A stretch of 64,000 bases of DNA from Alphaproteobacteria bacterium (lineage in GTDB: Bacteria > Pseudomonadota > Alphaproteobacteria > Rhizobiales > Hyphomicrobiaceae): positions 1 through 64,000 of the forward strand of contig JAHJSN010000035.1 in NCBI GenBank assembly GCA_018830445.1, given 5' to 3'. The notes beneath the pieces were generated by a model. That model worked only from the letters and a program-made list of their open reading frames with translations. It made no database searches and was not told where the DNA came from. Shown here piece after piece: positions 44,387-55,112 of this stretch; position 1 is the first letter of the stretch, and every line of letters begins with the position of its first letter. The translations under genes were made by a program, and so were the position numbers.

Positions 44387-45709
44387 ATGCACAGGCCCTC
44401 TGCGAGACGGATCGGGATTCTGGCCGGCGGCGGGCGGTTGCCGATCGAGATTGCCGAGGGCCTCAAGGCGCGCGGCATCGAGGTGCATATCTCCGCCATC
44501 GAGGGTGAGGCCGATCCCGCCCTGGCGGCTTTCAATCCGGAAGTATTCAATTGGGGCAAGATCGGCGGTATCGTAGCGTCGTTCAAGAAGGCAGGTTGCC
44601 AGCAGGTGGCGATTGCGGGAAGTTCAAGCCGGCCGGATTTATCTTCCATCAAGCCAGATCTTGGGTTTTTCCGCGCGTTGCCGACCGTCCTGCGGTTGAT
44701 CCGCGCCGGCGGTGACGACGCCATTTTGCGCGGCGTGATCGGCTTTTTCGAAAAACACGGGCTGGAGATCGTCGGCGTCAACAAGGTTGCGCCGCAGTTG
44801 CTGGTCGGCGAGGGGTGTTTCGCGGGTCCACCCCATGACGCGAGAGACATTGCGGACATTCAATTGGGCCTCAAGCTTGTCAGAACGCTGGCGCCATTCG
44901 ATGTGGGGCAGGCGGTGGTGGTCGTGGATCGACGGATCGAAGCAATCGAGGGAGCCGAAGGCACCGACCGAATGTTGGACCGCTTGACGAGCGTGCGGCA
45001 TGCGAAGATGCGTGCGCGTCAGCCAGTGGGGCGCGGAATTCTCGTCAAGGCGCCGAAGCCGGGGCAGGAACTGCGTGTCGATATGCCGGCGATCGGGCCG
45101 GAGACGGTGCGCAAGGCGGCAGGCGCGGACCTGAAAGGGATTGCCGTTGAAGCCGGCAGGGCGCTGGCGATCGATCGCGGCGCGCTTCAGGAAATGGCTG
45201 CGACGCATCGAATTTTCGTTTCGGGGGTTAAAAGCGAGCCCACCGGTGGTGGTGAAGCTGGTTGTTCGATCGCCCCGGCCAAAGGCGCTTCCAGCGATCA
45301 CTATATGGTGCGACGGCTGGGCCGGTACAGGTTGCGGGCCGCCGACGTCACCGATGCCGCGAAGGGAGCCGCGCTGATCGAAGCGCTCGCGATGTTCGAC
45401 ACGGCGTGCGCAGTCGTCGTTTCGCGACGGCATGTCCTGGCTGTCGAAGCCGGCGAAGGGGCCGTCGAGACAATCGACAGGGCGGCCCAGCTGAGGCAAT
45501 GGGGAGGGGGAAGCGTGTTTCGATCGCGCAAGGGTGTGGCTGTTCTGGCCGCGGGGCGCGACGTGAACGCGGAGATCCTTGCAAAGGCTTCGGCGGCGGG
45601 GCTGGCAGGCGTGGCTTTCGTGCTGCAGAAGTTTTCCGCAGGCGTCGGTGAGGACGTTGTGGCGGCAGCCGACAGGCATAAGTTGTTCATTGCGACGGTG
45701 GCGGGGTAG
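44387..45709 (+). CDS. lpxI: UDP-2,3-diacylglucosamine pyrophosphatase LpxI with duplicated C-terminal domain
   Basis: LpxI hydrolyses UDP-2,3-diacylglucosamine in alphaproteobacteria. The N-terminal domain ('RIGILAGGGRLPIEIAEGLKARG') and catalytic domain ('DIADIQLGLKLVRTLAPFDVGQAVVVVDRRIEAIEG', then 'VKAPKPGQELRVDMPAIGPETV' with the likely catalytic Asp) end near residue 281, where LpxI usually stops. Residues about 316-440 repeat the second domain ('FDTACAVVVSRRHVLAVEAGEGAVETIDR', 'RKGVAVLAAG', 'AAGLAGVAFVLQ') but lack the DMP motif ('RDVNAEIL'). ATG 44387 is preferred over a GTG upstream that overlaps lpxA. The ribosome-binding site is weak. Confidence 0.93.
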   Translation: MHRPSARRIGILAGGGRLPIEIAEGLKARGIEVHISAIEGEADPALAAFNPEVFNWGKIGGIVASFKKAGCQQVAIAGSSSRPDLSSIKPDLGFFRALPTVLRLIRAGGDDAILRGVIGFFEKHGLEIVGVNKVAPQLLVGEGCFAGPPHDARDIADIQLGLKLVRTLAPFDVGQAVVVVDRRIEAIEGAEGTDRMLDRLTSVRHAKMRARQPVGRGILVKAPKPGQELRVDMPAIGPETVRKAAGADLKGIAVEAGRALAIDRGALQEMAATHRIFVSGVKSEPTGGGEAGCSIAPAKGASSDHYMVRRLGRYRLRAADVTDAAKGAALIEALAMFDTACAVVVSRRHVLAVEAGEGAVETIDRAAQLRQWGGGSVFRSRKGVAVLAAGRDVNAEILAKASAAGLAGVAFVLQKFSAGVGEDVVAAADRHKLFIATVAG

Positions 45710-45714
45710 GCGGG

Positions 45715-46980
45715 ATGGCTGGTGCGCATAAAGAAGTCCGTCGATCAGGTTCTGCGCTTGAAGGCGGGAGGGCCATGCCCGGGCAACGCGAACGGGTCGT
45801 TGTCGATGCCAACAGCCGCAACTACAGGATCTTTATCGTGGCCGGCGAGCACTCCGGGGATGTGCTCGGCGGAAAGCTGATGGAGGTGCTCAATCGAAGA
45901 CTGCATGGGCGGGTCCGCTATCTTGGTGTCGGCGGTGAGAACATGTCGCGCCAGGGACTGGTGTCGCAGTTTCCTCTCGAGGACGTAGCGGTGATGGGGC
46001 CGCTGTCGATCCTGCCGCGGTTGCCGCGTCTGGTGCGACGCGTGTATCAGACGGTGGCCGCCGGTTTGAGTGCCGAGCCTGATGCCGTTGTCATCATCGA
46101 CAGCCCGGAATTCACCCACCCAATCGCCAAGCGCATCAAAAGGCGGCTGCCCTATGTTCCGGTGATCGACTATGTGTCGCCATCGGTTTGGGCGTGGCGG
46201 CCGGGGCGCGCCAGGAAGATGGCGCGTTACGTCGATCATCTGATGGCGCTATTGCCGTTCGAACCCGAGGCGCATCGTCGTCTCGGAGGGCCGCCGACGA
46301 CCTACGTCGGGCACCCGCTGATCGAGCAGGTCGAGTGGTTGGAGCAACTCGATCAAAGCGAGCTTGCAGAGCGTCTCAACCTCGATCCGGAGTTACCCGT
46401 CCTGGTGGTGCTGCCAGGTAGCCGTTCATCGGAGGTGAGCCGTCTGATGCAGCCGTTCGGGCAGGCGGTACAGCTGCTGGTGGAGCGGGGTGTTGGGCCG
46501 CAGGTCATCATCCCGGTTGTCGACAGCGTCCGCGGGCTTGTCGAGACGGGACTTGCCGGATGGCCGGTGAAACCGCATCTGGTGTCCGGCGACGAGGACA
46601 AGTTCAAGGCTTTCAAATTGGCGCGCGCGGCGCTGGCGGCATCGGGTACGGTGGCGCTTGAATTGGCGCTTGCCGGAACGCCCATGGTTGTGGCGTATCG
46701 GGTGGATGGTCTTGCCGCGCAGCTGCGCTTTCTGGTGAGGGTCCACTCCGTCGTGCTGCCGAACCTGATACTGGGTGAGAATGCGTTTCCGGAGTATCTC
46801 CAGGAAGCGTGCGCGCCTGGGCAGCTCGCTGATGCGCTCGAACTGCTCATCAAGGATACGCCAGAGCGAACGGAGCAGCTTGCCGCGTTGGCGCGGGTTC
46901 CCGGAAAGATGCTGCTCGAAGGCCAGACGCCGAGTGAGGCTGCGGCCGATGTCGTCATCGCAGTGCTGGAAGAAGGCTAA
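45715..46980 (+). CDS. lpxB: Lipid-A-disaccharide synthase
   Basis: The GT19 enzyme joins UDP-diacylglucosamine and lipid X. The 421-residue protein has 'YRIFIVAGEHSGDVLGGKLMEVL', 'GVGGENMSRQGLVSQFPLEDVAVMG', 'IDSPEFTHPIAKRI', 'YVSPSVWAWRPGRARKMARYVDHLMALLPFEP', 'LPGSRSSEVSRL' and 'SGTVALELALAGTPMVVAYRVD'. It starts 5 bp after lpxI; a later in-frame ATG at 45775 is a possible alternative start. A 27-bp inverted repeat follows the stop. Confidence 0.96.
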   Translation: MAGAHKEVRRSGSALEGGRAMPGQRERVVVDANSRNYRIFIVAGEHSGDVLGGKLMEVLNRRLHGRVRYLGVGGENMSRQGLVSQFPLEDVAVMGPLSILPRLPRLVRRVYQTVAAGLSAEPDAVVIIDSPEFTHPIAKRIKRRLPYVPVIDYVSPSVWAWRPGRARKMARYVDHLMALLPFEPEAHRRLGGPPTTYVGHPLIEQVEWLEQLDQSELAERLNLDPELPVLVVLPGSRSSEVSRLMQPFGQAVQLLVERGVGPQVIIPVVDSVRGLVETGLAGWPVKPHLVSGDEDKFKAFKLARAALAASGTVALELALAGTPMVVAYRVDGLAAQLRFLVRVHSVVLPNLILGENAFPEYLQEACAPGQLADALELLIKDTPERTEQLAALARVPGKMLLEGQTPSEAAADVVIAVLEEG

Positions 46981-47005
46981 CCGTCCCGGATCGACCGGGA
47001 CGGTT
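46979..47005. terminator. Hairpin between the convergent lpxB and gltA genes
   Basis: AACCGTCCCGG/CCGGGACGGTT, an 11-bp perfect stem with a 5-nt loop, overlapping the lpxB stop codon. T-runs are poor on both strands, so it could act as a bidirectional transcription end or simply an mRNA 3' stabiliser. Confidence 0.6.
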
Positions 47006-47034
47006 CAAGTTTGGCTGGCGGAATACGGGCGGCG

Positions 47035-48348
47035 TCAGCCGCGGTTTGAAAAGGGGACGTAATTGCGGACCGGTGCGCCGATGTAGAGCTGCCGCGGGCG
47101 GCCGATGCGCTGCTCGGGGTCCTCGATCATCTCTTTCCACTGGGCGACCCAGCCGACCGTGCGCGCGACGGCGAACAGCACCGTAAACATCTCGACGGGG
47201 AAACCGATCGCGCGGAGCGTGATGCCGGAATAAAAGTCGATGTTGGGGTAGAGCTTCTTTTCGACGAAGTAGTCGTCCTCAAGCGCGATCCGCTCAAGTT
47301 CCATCGCCACCTGCAATAGAGGCTCGTCGCGGGTGCCGAGGGCATCGAGTACCTCATGGCAGGTCTTCTGCATGACCTTGGCGCGCGGGTCGTAGTTCTT
47401 GTAGACGCGGTGGCCGAAGCCCATCAGGCGGAAGCCGGAGGTCTTGTCCTTGGCCTTCTTGATGTACTCGGGGATGCGGTCGACGGTGCCGATCTCGTTC
47501 AGCATGTTGAGCGCGGCTTCGTTGGCGCCGCCGTGGGCGGGTCCCCACAAGCAGGCGATGCCGGCTGCGATGCATGCGAACGGGTTGGCGCCCGATGAAC
47601 CGGCAAGGCGGACCGTCGAGGTCGAAGCGTTCTGCTCGTGGTCGGCGTGAAGGATGAAGATGCGGTCGAGTGCGCGCGATATGACCGGGTCGACCGTGTA
47701 TGGACCGCATGGTACGGCAAAGCACATCTGCAGGAAGTTGGCCGAGAAATCGAGATCGTTGCGCGGATAGATGAAGGGCTGGCCGACGGAGTATTTGTAG
47801 GCCATGGCCGCGATGGTCGGCATCTTGGCGATCAGGCGGCGCGCGGCAATGGTGCGCTGCTCGGGATCGTTGATGTCGGTGGAGTCGTGGTAGAACGCCG
47901 ACAGCGCACCGACGACGCCGCACATCACCGCCATCGGGTGAGCGTCGCGGCGGAAGCCTGTGTAGAAGCGCGTCATCTGCTCATGCAGCATCGTGTGGCG
48001 GGTGATGCCGAGCATGAACTCTTCGTATTCGGCAGCGTTGGGGAGTTCGCCATGCAGCAGCAGATAGCAGACTTCAAGGAAGTTCGATTGCTCGGCCAAC
48101 TGGTCGATGGGGTAGCCGCGGTGCAGCAGCATGCCCGCGTCGCCGTCGATGTATGTGATTCTCGATGAGCAGTTCGCCGTCGAGGTGAAGCCCGGGTCGT
48201 AATTGAAACAGCCGGTCTCCTTGTAAAGACGGCCGACGTCGATCACGTCCGGGCCGACGGTGCCCGAACGGACGGGCATATCGACTGTCTTGCCATTGAC
48301 TTTGAGGTTGGCCATCGGGGTGGCGATATCGGTTTTGGCAGAACTCAT
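47035..48348 (-). CDS. gltA: Citrate synthase (type II)
   Basis: The 437-residue enzyme condenses oxaloacetate and acetyl-CoA. It shows the Gram-negative (hexameric) N-terminal beta domain ('[46 protein letters not shown]'), '[47 protein letters not shown]' with catalytic His, and '[14 protein letters not shown]' with the second His. AAGGA precedes the ATG. It is convergent with lpxB and lies 270 bp after gltX. Confidence 0.97.
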   Translation of the reverse strand: MSSAKTDIATPMANLKVNGKTVDMPVRSGTVGPDVIDVGRLYKETGCFNYDPGFTSTANCSSRITYIDGDAGMLLHRGYPIDQLAEQSNFLEVCYLLLHGELPNAAEYEEFMLGITRHTMLHEQMTRFYTGFRRDAHPMAVMCGVVGALSAFYHDSTDINDPEQRTIAARRLIAKMPTIAAMAYKYSVGQPFIYPRNDLDFSANFLQMCFAVPCGPYTVDPVISRALDRIFILHADHEQNASTSTVRLAGSSGANPFACIAAGIACLWGPAHGGANEAALNMLNEIGTVDRIPEYIKKAKDKTSGFRLMGFGHRVYKNYDPRAKVMQKTCHEVLDALGTRDEPLLQVAMELERIALEDDYFVEKKLYPNIDFYSGITLRAIGFPVEMFTVLFAVARTVGWVAQWKEMIEDPEQRIGRPRQLYIGAPVRNYVPFSNRG

Positions 48349-48618
48349 CGGGCGGTTCCTTCAACGGAGATGGAAGTTTAGCGCGGCGGGCTTGCGCGTG
48401 CCTTGAGCATGCGCACTGGGCCAGGCCGATGCCGGAGTTGCATGGTTGGTATCCCACATTCGCAACTGCGGCAAGATAACCCTTGGCAGGGTGCCGCGTT
48501 GGCTTGACTGGACGTGTAACCGCGCGGGTTTGGCGATTGTTTGTGCAATGCGGCACGAGCCATGCACGATACTGCCGCATCGGGCGCCCGTATGTGTTGC
48601 GTGCGCGGAGCCGGGAGC

Positions 48619-50055
48619 CTAATGCGAGGCGTCCTTGAGGCGGCCAAGCGTTTCTTTTTCGCCGAGAACTTGCATGACATCGAAGATCGGAGGGGAAACA
48701 GTCGTGCCGGTCAACGCCGCGCGCAATGGCTGGGCGACCTTGCCGAGTTTGAGTCCTTCCTTCTCGGCGAACTCGCGTACCTTCGCTTCGAGCGGCTGCG
48801 CGGTCCAATCGGGAAGATGTTCGAAATCCGGGATGAGTCGGGCGATCATGGCGCGGGTCTCGGTGTCGAGCAGTTTTGCGGCCTTTTCATCGTGTGCAAG
48901 CGGGCGTTTCGCCCAGAGGAATTTCGCTGCGTCGATGAAGTCGAGAAGTGTTTTGGAGCGTTCCTTCATTGCCGGAATGAGCGCGCGCAGCCTGGGTCCG
49001 GCGCCGGCGGCAAAGGCTTTTGAAACTTCGTCACCGTGGGCCAGATGCGGGAGCAGGTGGACAAGGCGATCGAAGAGTTCGTCGTCGCCGGAGGCGCGGA
49101 TCCAGTGGCCGTTCAAAGCGTCGAGTTTCTGGATATCGAAGCGGGCGGGCGCCTTGTTGATGGCGTCGATGTCGAACCATTCAATGAGCTGTTCGGTGGA
49201 GATGATCTCATCGTCGCCATGGCTCCAGCCGAGCCGCACCAGATAGTTGCGCATGGCGACGGGGAGGTAGCCCATCTCGCGGTAGGCTTCGGCGCCGAGC
49301 GCGCCGTGGCGTTTCGAAAGCTTGGCGCCATCGGGACCGTGGATCAGCGGGACATGCGCCCACTCGGGCACGGTCCATCCCAGCAACGAATAGATCTGCG
49401 ACTGGCGGGCGGCGTTGGTGAGATGGTCGACACCGCGGATGACGTGGGTGATGGCCATGTCATGGTCGTCGACGACGACGGCCAGATTGTAGGTCGGCGA
49501 ACCGTCGGAGCGCAGGATGATGAGGTCGTCGAGGTCCTTGTTGGCGAATGTGACATCGCCCTGGACGTGATCGCGAATGACGGTGTCGCCGTGCTTGGGG
49601 GATTTGAGACGAATTGCGAACGGGGCATCGGCGGGTGCTTCGCCGGGATCGCGGTCGCGCCAAGGGGAGTCGACCTTGAACGGGGTCTTTTCGGCCTCGG
49701 CCTTCTCGCGCATGGCGGCGAGTTCTTCCTGGGTCAGATAGCAGCGGTAGGCGTTTGCGTCGGCCAGTAGCTTTTCGGCAGCTTCGCGATGACGGTCGGC
49801 ACGCTCGAACTGCGATACCGGTTCGCCGTCCCAGTCGAGACCAAGCCAGGTCAGCCCGTCGAGGATTGCCGCAACGGCTTCGGGCGAATTGCGCTCGCGG
49901 TCGGTGTCCTCGATGCGAAGCAGGAACTTACCGCCGTTGGATTTTGCGTAGAGCCAGTTGAAAAGCGCCGTGCGTGCGCCGCCGATGTGAAGATAGCCGG
50001 TCGGGGAGGGGGCGAAGCGGACGACAACGGGCTGGTTTGGTTTGGCGGTCGGCAT
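48619..50055 (-). CDS. gltX: Glutamyl-tRNA synthetase
   Basis: The 478-residue class I synthetase has '[27 protein letters not shown]' (HIGH-type motif), '[23 protein letters not shown]' and '[16 protein letters not shown]' (KMSKS-type motif), plus an anticodon-binding C-terminus. It charges tRNA-Glu (and, in many alphaproteobacteria lacking GlnRS, tRNA-Gln). It is divergent from comEC. Confidence 0.97.
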   Translation of the reverse strand: MPTAKPNQPVVVRFAPSPTGYLHIGGARTALFNWLYAKSNGGKFLLRIEDTDRERNSPEAVAAILDGLTWLGLDWDGEPVSQFERADRHREAAEKLLADANAYRCYLTQEELAAMREKAEAEKTPFKVDSPWRDRDPGEAPADAPFAIRLKSPKHGDTVIRDHVQGDVTFANKDLDDLIILRSDGSPTYNLAVVVDDHDMAITHVIRGVDHLTNAARQSQIYSLLGWTVPEWAHVPLIHGPDGAKLSKRHGALGAEAYREMGYLPVAMRNYLVRLGWSHGDDEIISTEQLIEWFDIDAINKAPARFDIQKLDALNGHWIRASGDDELFDRLVHLLPHLAHGDEVSKAFAAGAGPRLRALIPAMKERSKTLLDFIDAAKFLWAKRPLAHDEKAAKLLDTETRAMIARLIPDFEHLPDWTAQPLEAKVREFAEKEGLKLGKVAQPLRAALTGTTVSPPIFDVMQVLGEKETLGRLKDASH

Positions 50056-50190
50056 TGATTTGGGTCTCGTTTGAATTGTTGTCGGTTCGGGTCAAAGCGC
50101 GGGGCAACGGCAAGCGCGCGGCGGGACTTTATTGATTTCGCCTGCGGTGTAGCATGGCGAGGGAGGCTGGTTAAGAAGTTAGGTCATTGG

Positions 50191-52449
50191 ATGCAGTGGG
50201 GGGCAGGCGACTCTGAGACGCAAGCGATCTGCGCTGGGACCTTCGCGGAACCGGTCCGGCGCTCGCCGGGCGAGCGTATGGTCGATGCGCTGGAAGACGA
50301 ACGCCCGCGCTGGTTCTACTGGATACCGGTTTTTGTCGGTTGCGGCAGCCTTATCTATTTCTCGCTGCCGTTCGAACCGGAAAGCGTTGCGATTGCCGGA
50401 ATTCTGACCGCTGCGCTTGCGTTGCGCGTTGCGGTCCCCGCCGGCACATTCGCGGAAATCGCGACCGCCATCGTGTTGAGCGTCGCAGTCGGGCTGGCGG
50501 CGGCGAAGGTCAGAACCGAAGTCGTGCGGACTCCTATTGTTGCGGACGGATTGGGGGAAGCGATCGTTTCCGGGCGGGTGGAGCTCATCGAGGTGCGCGG
50601 GGCCGAAGGGCAGCGATTGACGATCAGGGCGTTGAAGATCGCTTCGATTGCGGCGGAGGATTTGCCGGCGCGGGTCAAGGTTTCGATACGTCCGGCGGCA
50701 GACGGGTTGCTGCCCGGCGACTTGATTTCGTTGAAAGCAAAATTGTCACCGCCGCCGCGCGCGTCGGTACCTGGCGGCTATGATTTCGCGCGCTATGCCT
50801 TCTTTCGCGGGATCGGCGCGGTCGGATATGGGGCCGCGGCGCCGGAGAAGGTCGGTTCGATCGTCGGGATATCGATCGAGCAAGGGGCGCTGGAATGGGC
50901 ACTGCATGCCGTCGCCCGGGTGCGCAAAGGGATTGGTGACCGGGTCAAGGCGGCGTTGCCGGGCCAGACCGGCGCAATCGCGAACGCGCTTATCACTGGT
51001 GACCGCAGCGGGATAACCGAAGAAACCAACGAGGCCTATCGGGCTTCGGGGCTGTTCCATATCCTGTCGATCTCCGGGCTGCACATGGCGATCATGGGCG
51101 GCGCGGTGTTTTTTGCGCTGCGATTCATGCTGGCGCTTTTTCCTGCCGTTGTGCTCAACTATCCGATCAAGAAGTGGGCGGCTGCCGGGGCCGTACTCGG
51201 ATCGTTCGGCTACCTGATGATTTCAGGTGGATCGTTCGCGACGGTCCGCTCGTTCCTGATGATCGCGGTGATGTTTGCTGCGGTACTCGCCGACCGCTCG
51301 GCGCTGGCGTTGCGCAACGTGGCACTGGCGGCGCTGCTGATCTTGTTGCTGTTTCCCGAAAGCGTGGTCGATCCCGGGTTCCAGATGTCGTTCGCGGCGG
51401 TGGTGGCTCTGGTAGCCTCATATGAAGCGATGGCGCGGCGTGCCGAGCCGCTGCTGCTGGGTCCGCGAACATGGTTCTGGCGCGGGGCCGGGTTTTTTGC
51501 GGCCATCGTCGGTTCGACCGTGATCGCCAGCGCCGCGGTGGCGCCGCTGGGGGTCTATCATTTCCACCAGACGCAGCTCTTTGCGGTGCTGGCCAACTTG
51601 ATCGCGGTTCCGATCTGCAACCTGATCGTGATGCCGGCGGCGCTGGGGGCGCTGTTGTTGATGCCGTTCGGCGGGGAGGCAATCGCGTTATCGGTGATGG
51701 GACCGGGGCTGGAGGCGATGGGTGCGGTCGCAAGTTGGGTCGCGGGTCTGCAAGGTGCGGTGAGCCGGGTGGCGGCTATCCCCACCGTTGCGCTTGGCCT
51801 GATGACTGCCGGCGGATTGTGGCTCTGTCTATTCCGGGCGCGGTGGCGGCTGTTCGGGGTGGTGGCGATTGCTGCGGGCGTCGCCGTCGCGCCATGGCAG
51901 ACGAAGCCGGATCTCATGATCGGCGACGAAGGCAGGCTGGTGGTGATGCGGGATGCGTCGGGCGCGTTCGCGGGGCTGACCTCGCGATACAACGAATATG
52001 AGCTGTCGCAGTGGCTGGCGCGCGACGGGGATGCGCGAGAGGCCGGGGAGGTGGGCCCCGGTGGTGTGCTGAGGTGTGATGAAGCGGGGTGCGTTGGTAT
52101 TGCAAAGGGGCTGACGGTCGCCATCGCGCGGCACCCGTCGGCGGGCCGGGATGATTGCCGGCGCGCGGACATCGTGGTCCTGGCGTACCGGGGAGCGGGC
52201 GCCGTAGCGGGTGGGGGGGCGGGAGCGGGAGGGCGGATGCGCGACGCCGCCGCGGACGGCCCGGCAACGGTACCGGCAGCAGCCGCGAAGCTACTTTGTG
52301 CCCGCCCGAGGCTGGTCGTTACGCGGGACGCGCTGCAACGATTGGGAACGCATGCGCTCTGGATTGCAGAGGACGGGGCGACAAGCGTTGAAACCGTCGC
52401 CGGCGTTCAGGGAGACCGGCCATGGTCGCCGGCCGGTTCACGGCGTTGA
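50191..52449 (+). CDS. comEC: ComEC/Rec2-family competence membrane protein
   Basis: The 752-residue polytopic protein has an N-terminal DUF4131-type domain ('LIEVRGAEGQRLTIRALKIA') and a competence domain 'ALITGDRSGITEETNEAYRASGLFHILSISGLHMAIMGGAVFFALRF', the ComEC signature. The C-terminal part retains only a short remnant of the metallo-beta-lactamase-like domain ('RADIVVLAYRGAGAV') with a Gly/Ala-rich low-complexity stretch (residues about 670-700). The family transports single-stranded DNA. The start is uncertain: ATG 50191 is used, alternatives are TTG 50071 and ATG 50278. Confidence 0.9.
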   Translation: MQWGAGDSETQAICAGTFAEPVRRSPGERMVDALEDERPRWFYWIPVFVGCGSLIYFSLPFEPESVAIAGILTAALALRVAVPAGTFAEIATAIVLSVAVGLAAAKVRTEVVRTPIVADGLGEAIVSGRVELIEVRGAEGQRLTIRALKIASIAAEDLPARVKVSIRPAADGLLPGDLISLKAKLSPPPRASVPGGYDFARYAFFRGIGAVGYGAAAPEKVGSIVGISIEQGALEWALHAVARVRKGIGDRVKAALPGQTGAIANALITGDRSGITEETNEAYRASGLFHILSISGLHMAIMGGAVFFALRFMLALFPAVVLNYPIKKWAAAGAVLGSFGYLMISGGSFATVRSFLMIAVMFAAVLADRSALALRNVALAALLILLLFPESVVDPGFQMSFAAVVALVASYEAMARRAEPLLLGPRTWFWRGAGFFAAIVGSTVIASAAVAPLGVYHFHQTQLFAVLANLIAVPICNLIVMPAALGALLLMPFGGEAIALSVMGPGLEAMGAVASWVAGLQGAVSRVAAIPTVALGLMTAGGLWLCLFRARWRLFGVVAIAAGVAVAPWQTKPDLMIGDEGRLVVMRDASGAFAGLTSRYNEYELSQWLARDGDAREAGEVGPGGVLRCDEAGCVGIAKGLTVAIARHPSAGRDDCRRADIVVLAYRGAGAVAGGGAGAGGRMRDAAADGPATVPAAAAKLLCARPRLVVTRDALQRLGTHALWIAEDGATSVETVAGVQGDRPWSPAGSRR

Positions 52450-52544
52450 ATAGGCTCGGTGACGGTGCCCATGCCACAATACCCCTGCCACAGTGACCTT
52501 TCGACGTTGAACGGCGTCGTTCGCGTGACTGGGGTTGCGGGTGC

Positions 52545-53252
52545 TCAATACCGGCGGATCAAGCCGACCAGCCGCCCCTGGATGTCGACCTGCTCGGGTC
52601 CGAAGATGCGGGTTTCGTATGCCGGATTGGCGGCTTCGAGCGCAATGGCCGAGCCTTTCTTGCGCAGCCGCTTGAGGGTGGCTTCCTCTTTCTCAACGAG
52701 GGCAACGATGATGTCGCCGTTCTGGGCGGTGTCACAGCGACGGATAATGACGGTGTCGCCGTCGTGGATGCCGGCGTCGATCATCGAATCGCCGCGGACT
52801 TCGAGAGCGAAGTGTTCGCCGCCGCTGATCAGATCGGGCGGGCAGTCGATGTCGTGGGTATGGTCCTGGATGGCGCTGATCGGCGTACCGGCGGCAATAC
52901 GGCCCATGACGGGGATCGGAATTGCCTGGGAGGCTTGGTAGGCGGGAGGTGGCGGTTTCCTGCTTGCGGTGCTCATTCCACCTTCGATGCTGCGTAGGCC
53001 GGTCGGCTCTGGCTGGCGGGATGGTGACGTATCACTTCCTTCGGGAAGCTTGATGACTTCGATGGCTCGGGCCCGGTGCGGCAAACGCCGGATGAAGCCG
53101 CGTTCGACCAGGGCGGTGATGAGACGGTGAATGCCGGATTTGGACTTCAAATCCAGCGCGTCCTTCATCTCGTCGAATGAGGGGGGAACGCCGGCCTGCT
53201 GTAGCCGTTCGTGGATGAAGAGCAAGAGGTCCTTCTGCTTTTGTGTCAGCAT
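52545..53252 (-). CDS. lexA: LexA repressor
   Basis: The 235-residue SOS repressor has a winged-helix N-terminus ('[45 protein letters not shown]'), the autocleavage site Ala121-Gly122 ('[11 protein letters not shown]'), catalytic Ser156 ('[15 protein letters not shown]') and Lys194 ('EATLKRL'). The linker ('[28 protein letters not shown]') is longer than in E. coli, as usual in alphaproteobacteria. ATG 53252 follows AAGGAG; the upstream ORF extension is not conserved. An SOS box lies in its promoter region. Confidence 0.96.
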   Translation of the reverse strand: MLTQKQKDLLLFIHERLQQAGVPPSFDEMKDALDLKSKSGIHRLITALVERGFIRRLPHRARAIEVIKLPEGSDTSPSRQPEPTGLRSIEGGMSTASRKPPPPAYQASQAIPIPVMGRIAAGTPISAIQDHTHDIDCPPDLISGGEHFALEVRGDSMIDAGIHDGDTVIIRRCDTAQNGDIIVALVEKEEATLKRLRKKGSAIALEAANPAYETRIFGPEQVDIQGRLVGLIRRY

Positions 53253-53356
53253 GGCGGTCGTGGGCTCCTTGCGAAATCTAGAATTCCAACCATCGTCTGA
53301 GGCTCGCGAGCGGGCGGCAGCAGCGATGTCGTACAAACCATGAACGCACCATAGCT

Positions 53357-53371
53357 GTTCGTGCTGCGTTC
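53357..53371. promoter_or_regulatory. Alphaproteobacterial LexA (SOS) box upstream of lexA
   Basis: GTTC-gtgctgc-GTTC, a perfect GTTC-N7-GTTC direct repeat, the established LexA operator of alphaproteobacteria. On the minus strand it falls between TTGCGG and TATGGT separated by 17 bp, so bound LexA would block the lexA promoter (autoregulation). Confidence 0.85.
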
Positions 53372-53391
53372 CGCAAGCCTGTGCAACTAAG

Positions 53392-54615
53392 CTAGAACTC
53401 TATTGTTCTCACTGTGACTTTATCGCCCTCGCCCAGCGCGGGCGCATTTGGCTGACGGACGATCAGCGCGTTCGCCTCGCAGAGGATACTCAGGAGGGCG
53501 CTGTCCTGGCTGGAGGCGGGCGTCACCGTAGGCTTGCCGTCAGCGGTGAGCGTCAGGTTGGCGCGCATGTAGTGCTGGCGCGGGCCGTTCTTCGCCAACG
53601 ATTGGGTCAGGCTCGCTTGCAGTTCGGTGGTTGTGGCGGCGTTGCGCACACCGGTCATGGCGGCGATCAGGGGCAGGACAAAAATTGCCGTACAAATGAT
53701 CGAGGAAACCGGGTTGCCGGGGACACCGATGGCGCGCTGGCCGATCTCGTTTTGAGCGAACATCAAGGGCTTGCCTGGACGCATCGCAATTTTCCAGAAA
53801 TCGAGTTCGAAGCCTTCGGCTGCGAGCGCCTTGGCGACGAGGTCGTGATCGCCGACGGAGGCGCCGCCGATGGTCACGAGGATGTCGGCGCCGGCTGCCA
53901 GTTCAAGATGCGACTTGAGGCTTGGCAGCGTGTCGCGGGCTATACCCAACAGCTTTGCCTGGCCACCGGCCCGGTTCACCATCGCAGCTATGGCGTAGCC
54001 GTTCGAGGCGACGATCTGGCCGGGGCCGGGGGGTGTTCCAGGTTCGACGAGTTCGTCGCCGGTGGCGATGACGGCGACAACCGGTTTGCGGCGGACGGGC
54101 AGGGTGTCGTGGCCCATGGAGGCGGCCAGCGCGATATGGCGCGGCATCAGACGGGTGCCGGGTTCGAGGCCGGTTGCGCCTTTGAGGAAATCACCGCCGG
54201 CGGGTCTGACATGGCCAGGGTCGGGCGTACCGTCGACGACGCGGACGAGATTGCCCTCGCCGCGCTCGGTGTTTTCCTGGATGACGATCGCGTCGGCTCC
54301 CTCGGGTAGCGGCGCGCCGGTGAATATGCGGACCGTCTGGCCCAAAGCGAGGGGCGAGCCGGAATAGGGATGCCCGGCTGCGGCTTCACCAATCAGGGTG
54401 AGGCTTGCCGGAAGGGTTGCGACGTCGTCGGCGCGGACGGCGTAGCCGTCCATGGCGGAGGCATGAAACGGCGGCTGGGTAAGCTTGGCAACAAGCGGTT
54501 CTGCAAGCGTGCGGCCATCTGCCTGCGGCAAGCAAACGCGTTCGGTTTGGGTAGGCCCGGCGCCATCCAGGATGCGGGCAAGGGCGTCGTCGACGCTGAG
54601 GGCTCGCTGGGCCAT
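53392..54615 (-). CDS. moeA: Molybdopterin molybdenumtransferase
   Basis: The 407-residue protein inserts molybdenum into adenylylated molybdopterin. Motifs: '[18 protein letters not shown]', '[17 protein letters not shown]'-type segment, '[22 protein letters not shown]', '[17 protein letters not shown]', and '[24 protein letters not shown]'. The ATG at 54615 has AGGAAAG and lies 8 bp after the moaC stop; the ORF track's extra 44 residues overlap moaC. Confidence 0.95.
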   Translation of the reverse strand: MAQRALSVDDALARILDGAGPTQTERVCLPQADGRTLAEPLVAKLTQPPFHASAMDGYAVRADDVATLPASLTLIGEAAAGHPYSGSPLALGQTVRIFTGAPLPEGADAIVIQENTERGEGNLVRVVDGTPDPGHVRPAGGDFLKGATGLEPGTRLMPRHIALAASMGHDTLPVRRKPVVAVIATGDELVEPGTPPGPGQIVASNGYAIAAMVNRAGGQAKLLGIARDTLPSLKSHLELAAGADILVTIGGASVGDHDLVAKALAAEGFELDFWKIAMRPGKPLMFAQNEIGQRAIGVPGNPVSSIICTAIFVLPLIAAMTGVRNAATTTELQASLTQSLAKNGPRQHYMRANLTLTADGKPTVTPASSQDSALLSILCEANALIVRQPNAPALGEGDKVTVRTIEF

Positions 54616-54623
54616 CGTCTTTC

Positions 54624-55112
54624 CTATGGCTGCATTTCGCCGGCGCGATAGTGGCCGGAGCGCCCGCCGGATTTCTCGATGAGGCGGATGGAGTCGAAGC
54701 GCATCTCCTTGTCGGCGGCTTTCAGCATATCGTAGATCGTCAGGCACGCGACCGACACGGCGGTCAACGCCTCCATCTCGACCCCGGTCTTGCCGGTTAC
54801 TTTCACTTCCGCCGTGACGTGGACACCAATGGGATCTTTGACAAGTGCAAAGTCGACGGTTGCCTTGGCGATGGGAAGGGGATGGCAGAGCGGAATGAGC
54901 TCGTGCGTTTTCTTTGCCGCCATGATGCCGGCGATGCGGGCGGTGGCGAGTACGTCGCCCTTCTTGGCCTCGCCTTTTTCGATCAGCGCGAGCGTCGCCG
55001 GAGCCATGGACACGAAGCCTTCGGCGATCGCGGTGCGGGAGGTGACGTCCTTTTCGGAGACATCGACCATGCGCGCTTCGCCGCGCTCGTTGAGATGGGT
55101 GAGCTTGCTCAT
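54624..55112 (-). CDS. moaC: Cyclic pyranopterin monophosphate synthase
   Basis: The 162-residue enzyme has '[29 protein letters not shown]', '[17 protein letters not shown]' and '[28 protein letters not shown]', the conserved active-site segments. It makes cPMP in molybdenum-cofactor synthesis. It overlaps the trpC stop by 4 bp, and moeA follows, so moaC-moeA are co-transcribed with trpC. Confidence 0.97.
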   Translation of the reverse strand: MSKLTHLNERGEARMVDVSEKDVTSRTAIAEGFVSMAPATLALIEKGEAKKGDVLATARIAGIMAAKKTHELIPLCHPLPIAKATVDFALVKDPIGVHVTAEVKVTGKTGVEMEALTAVSVACLTIYDMLKAADKEMRFDSIRLIEKSGGRSGHYRAGEMQP

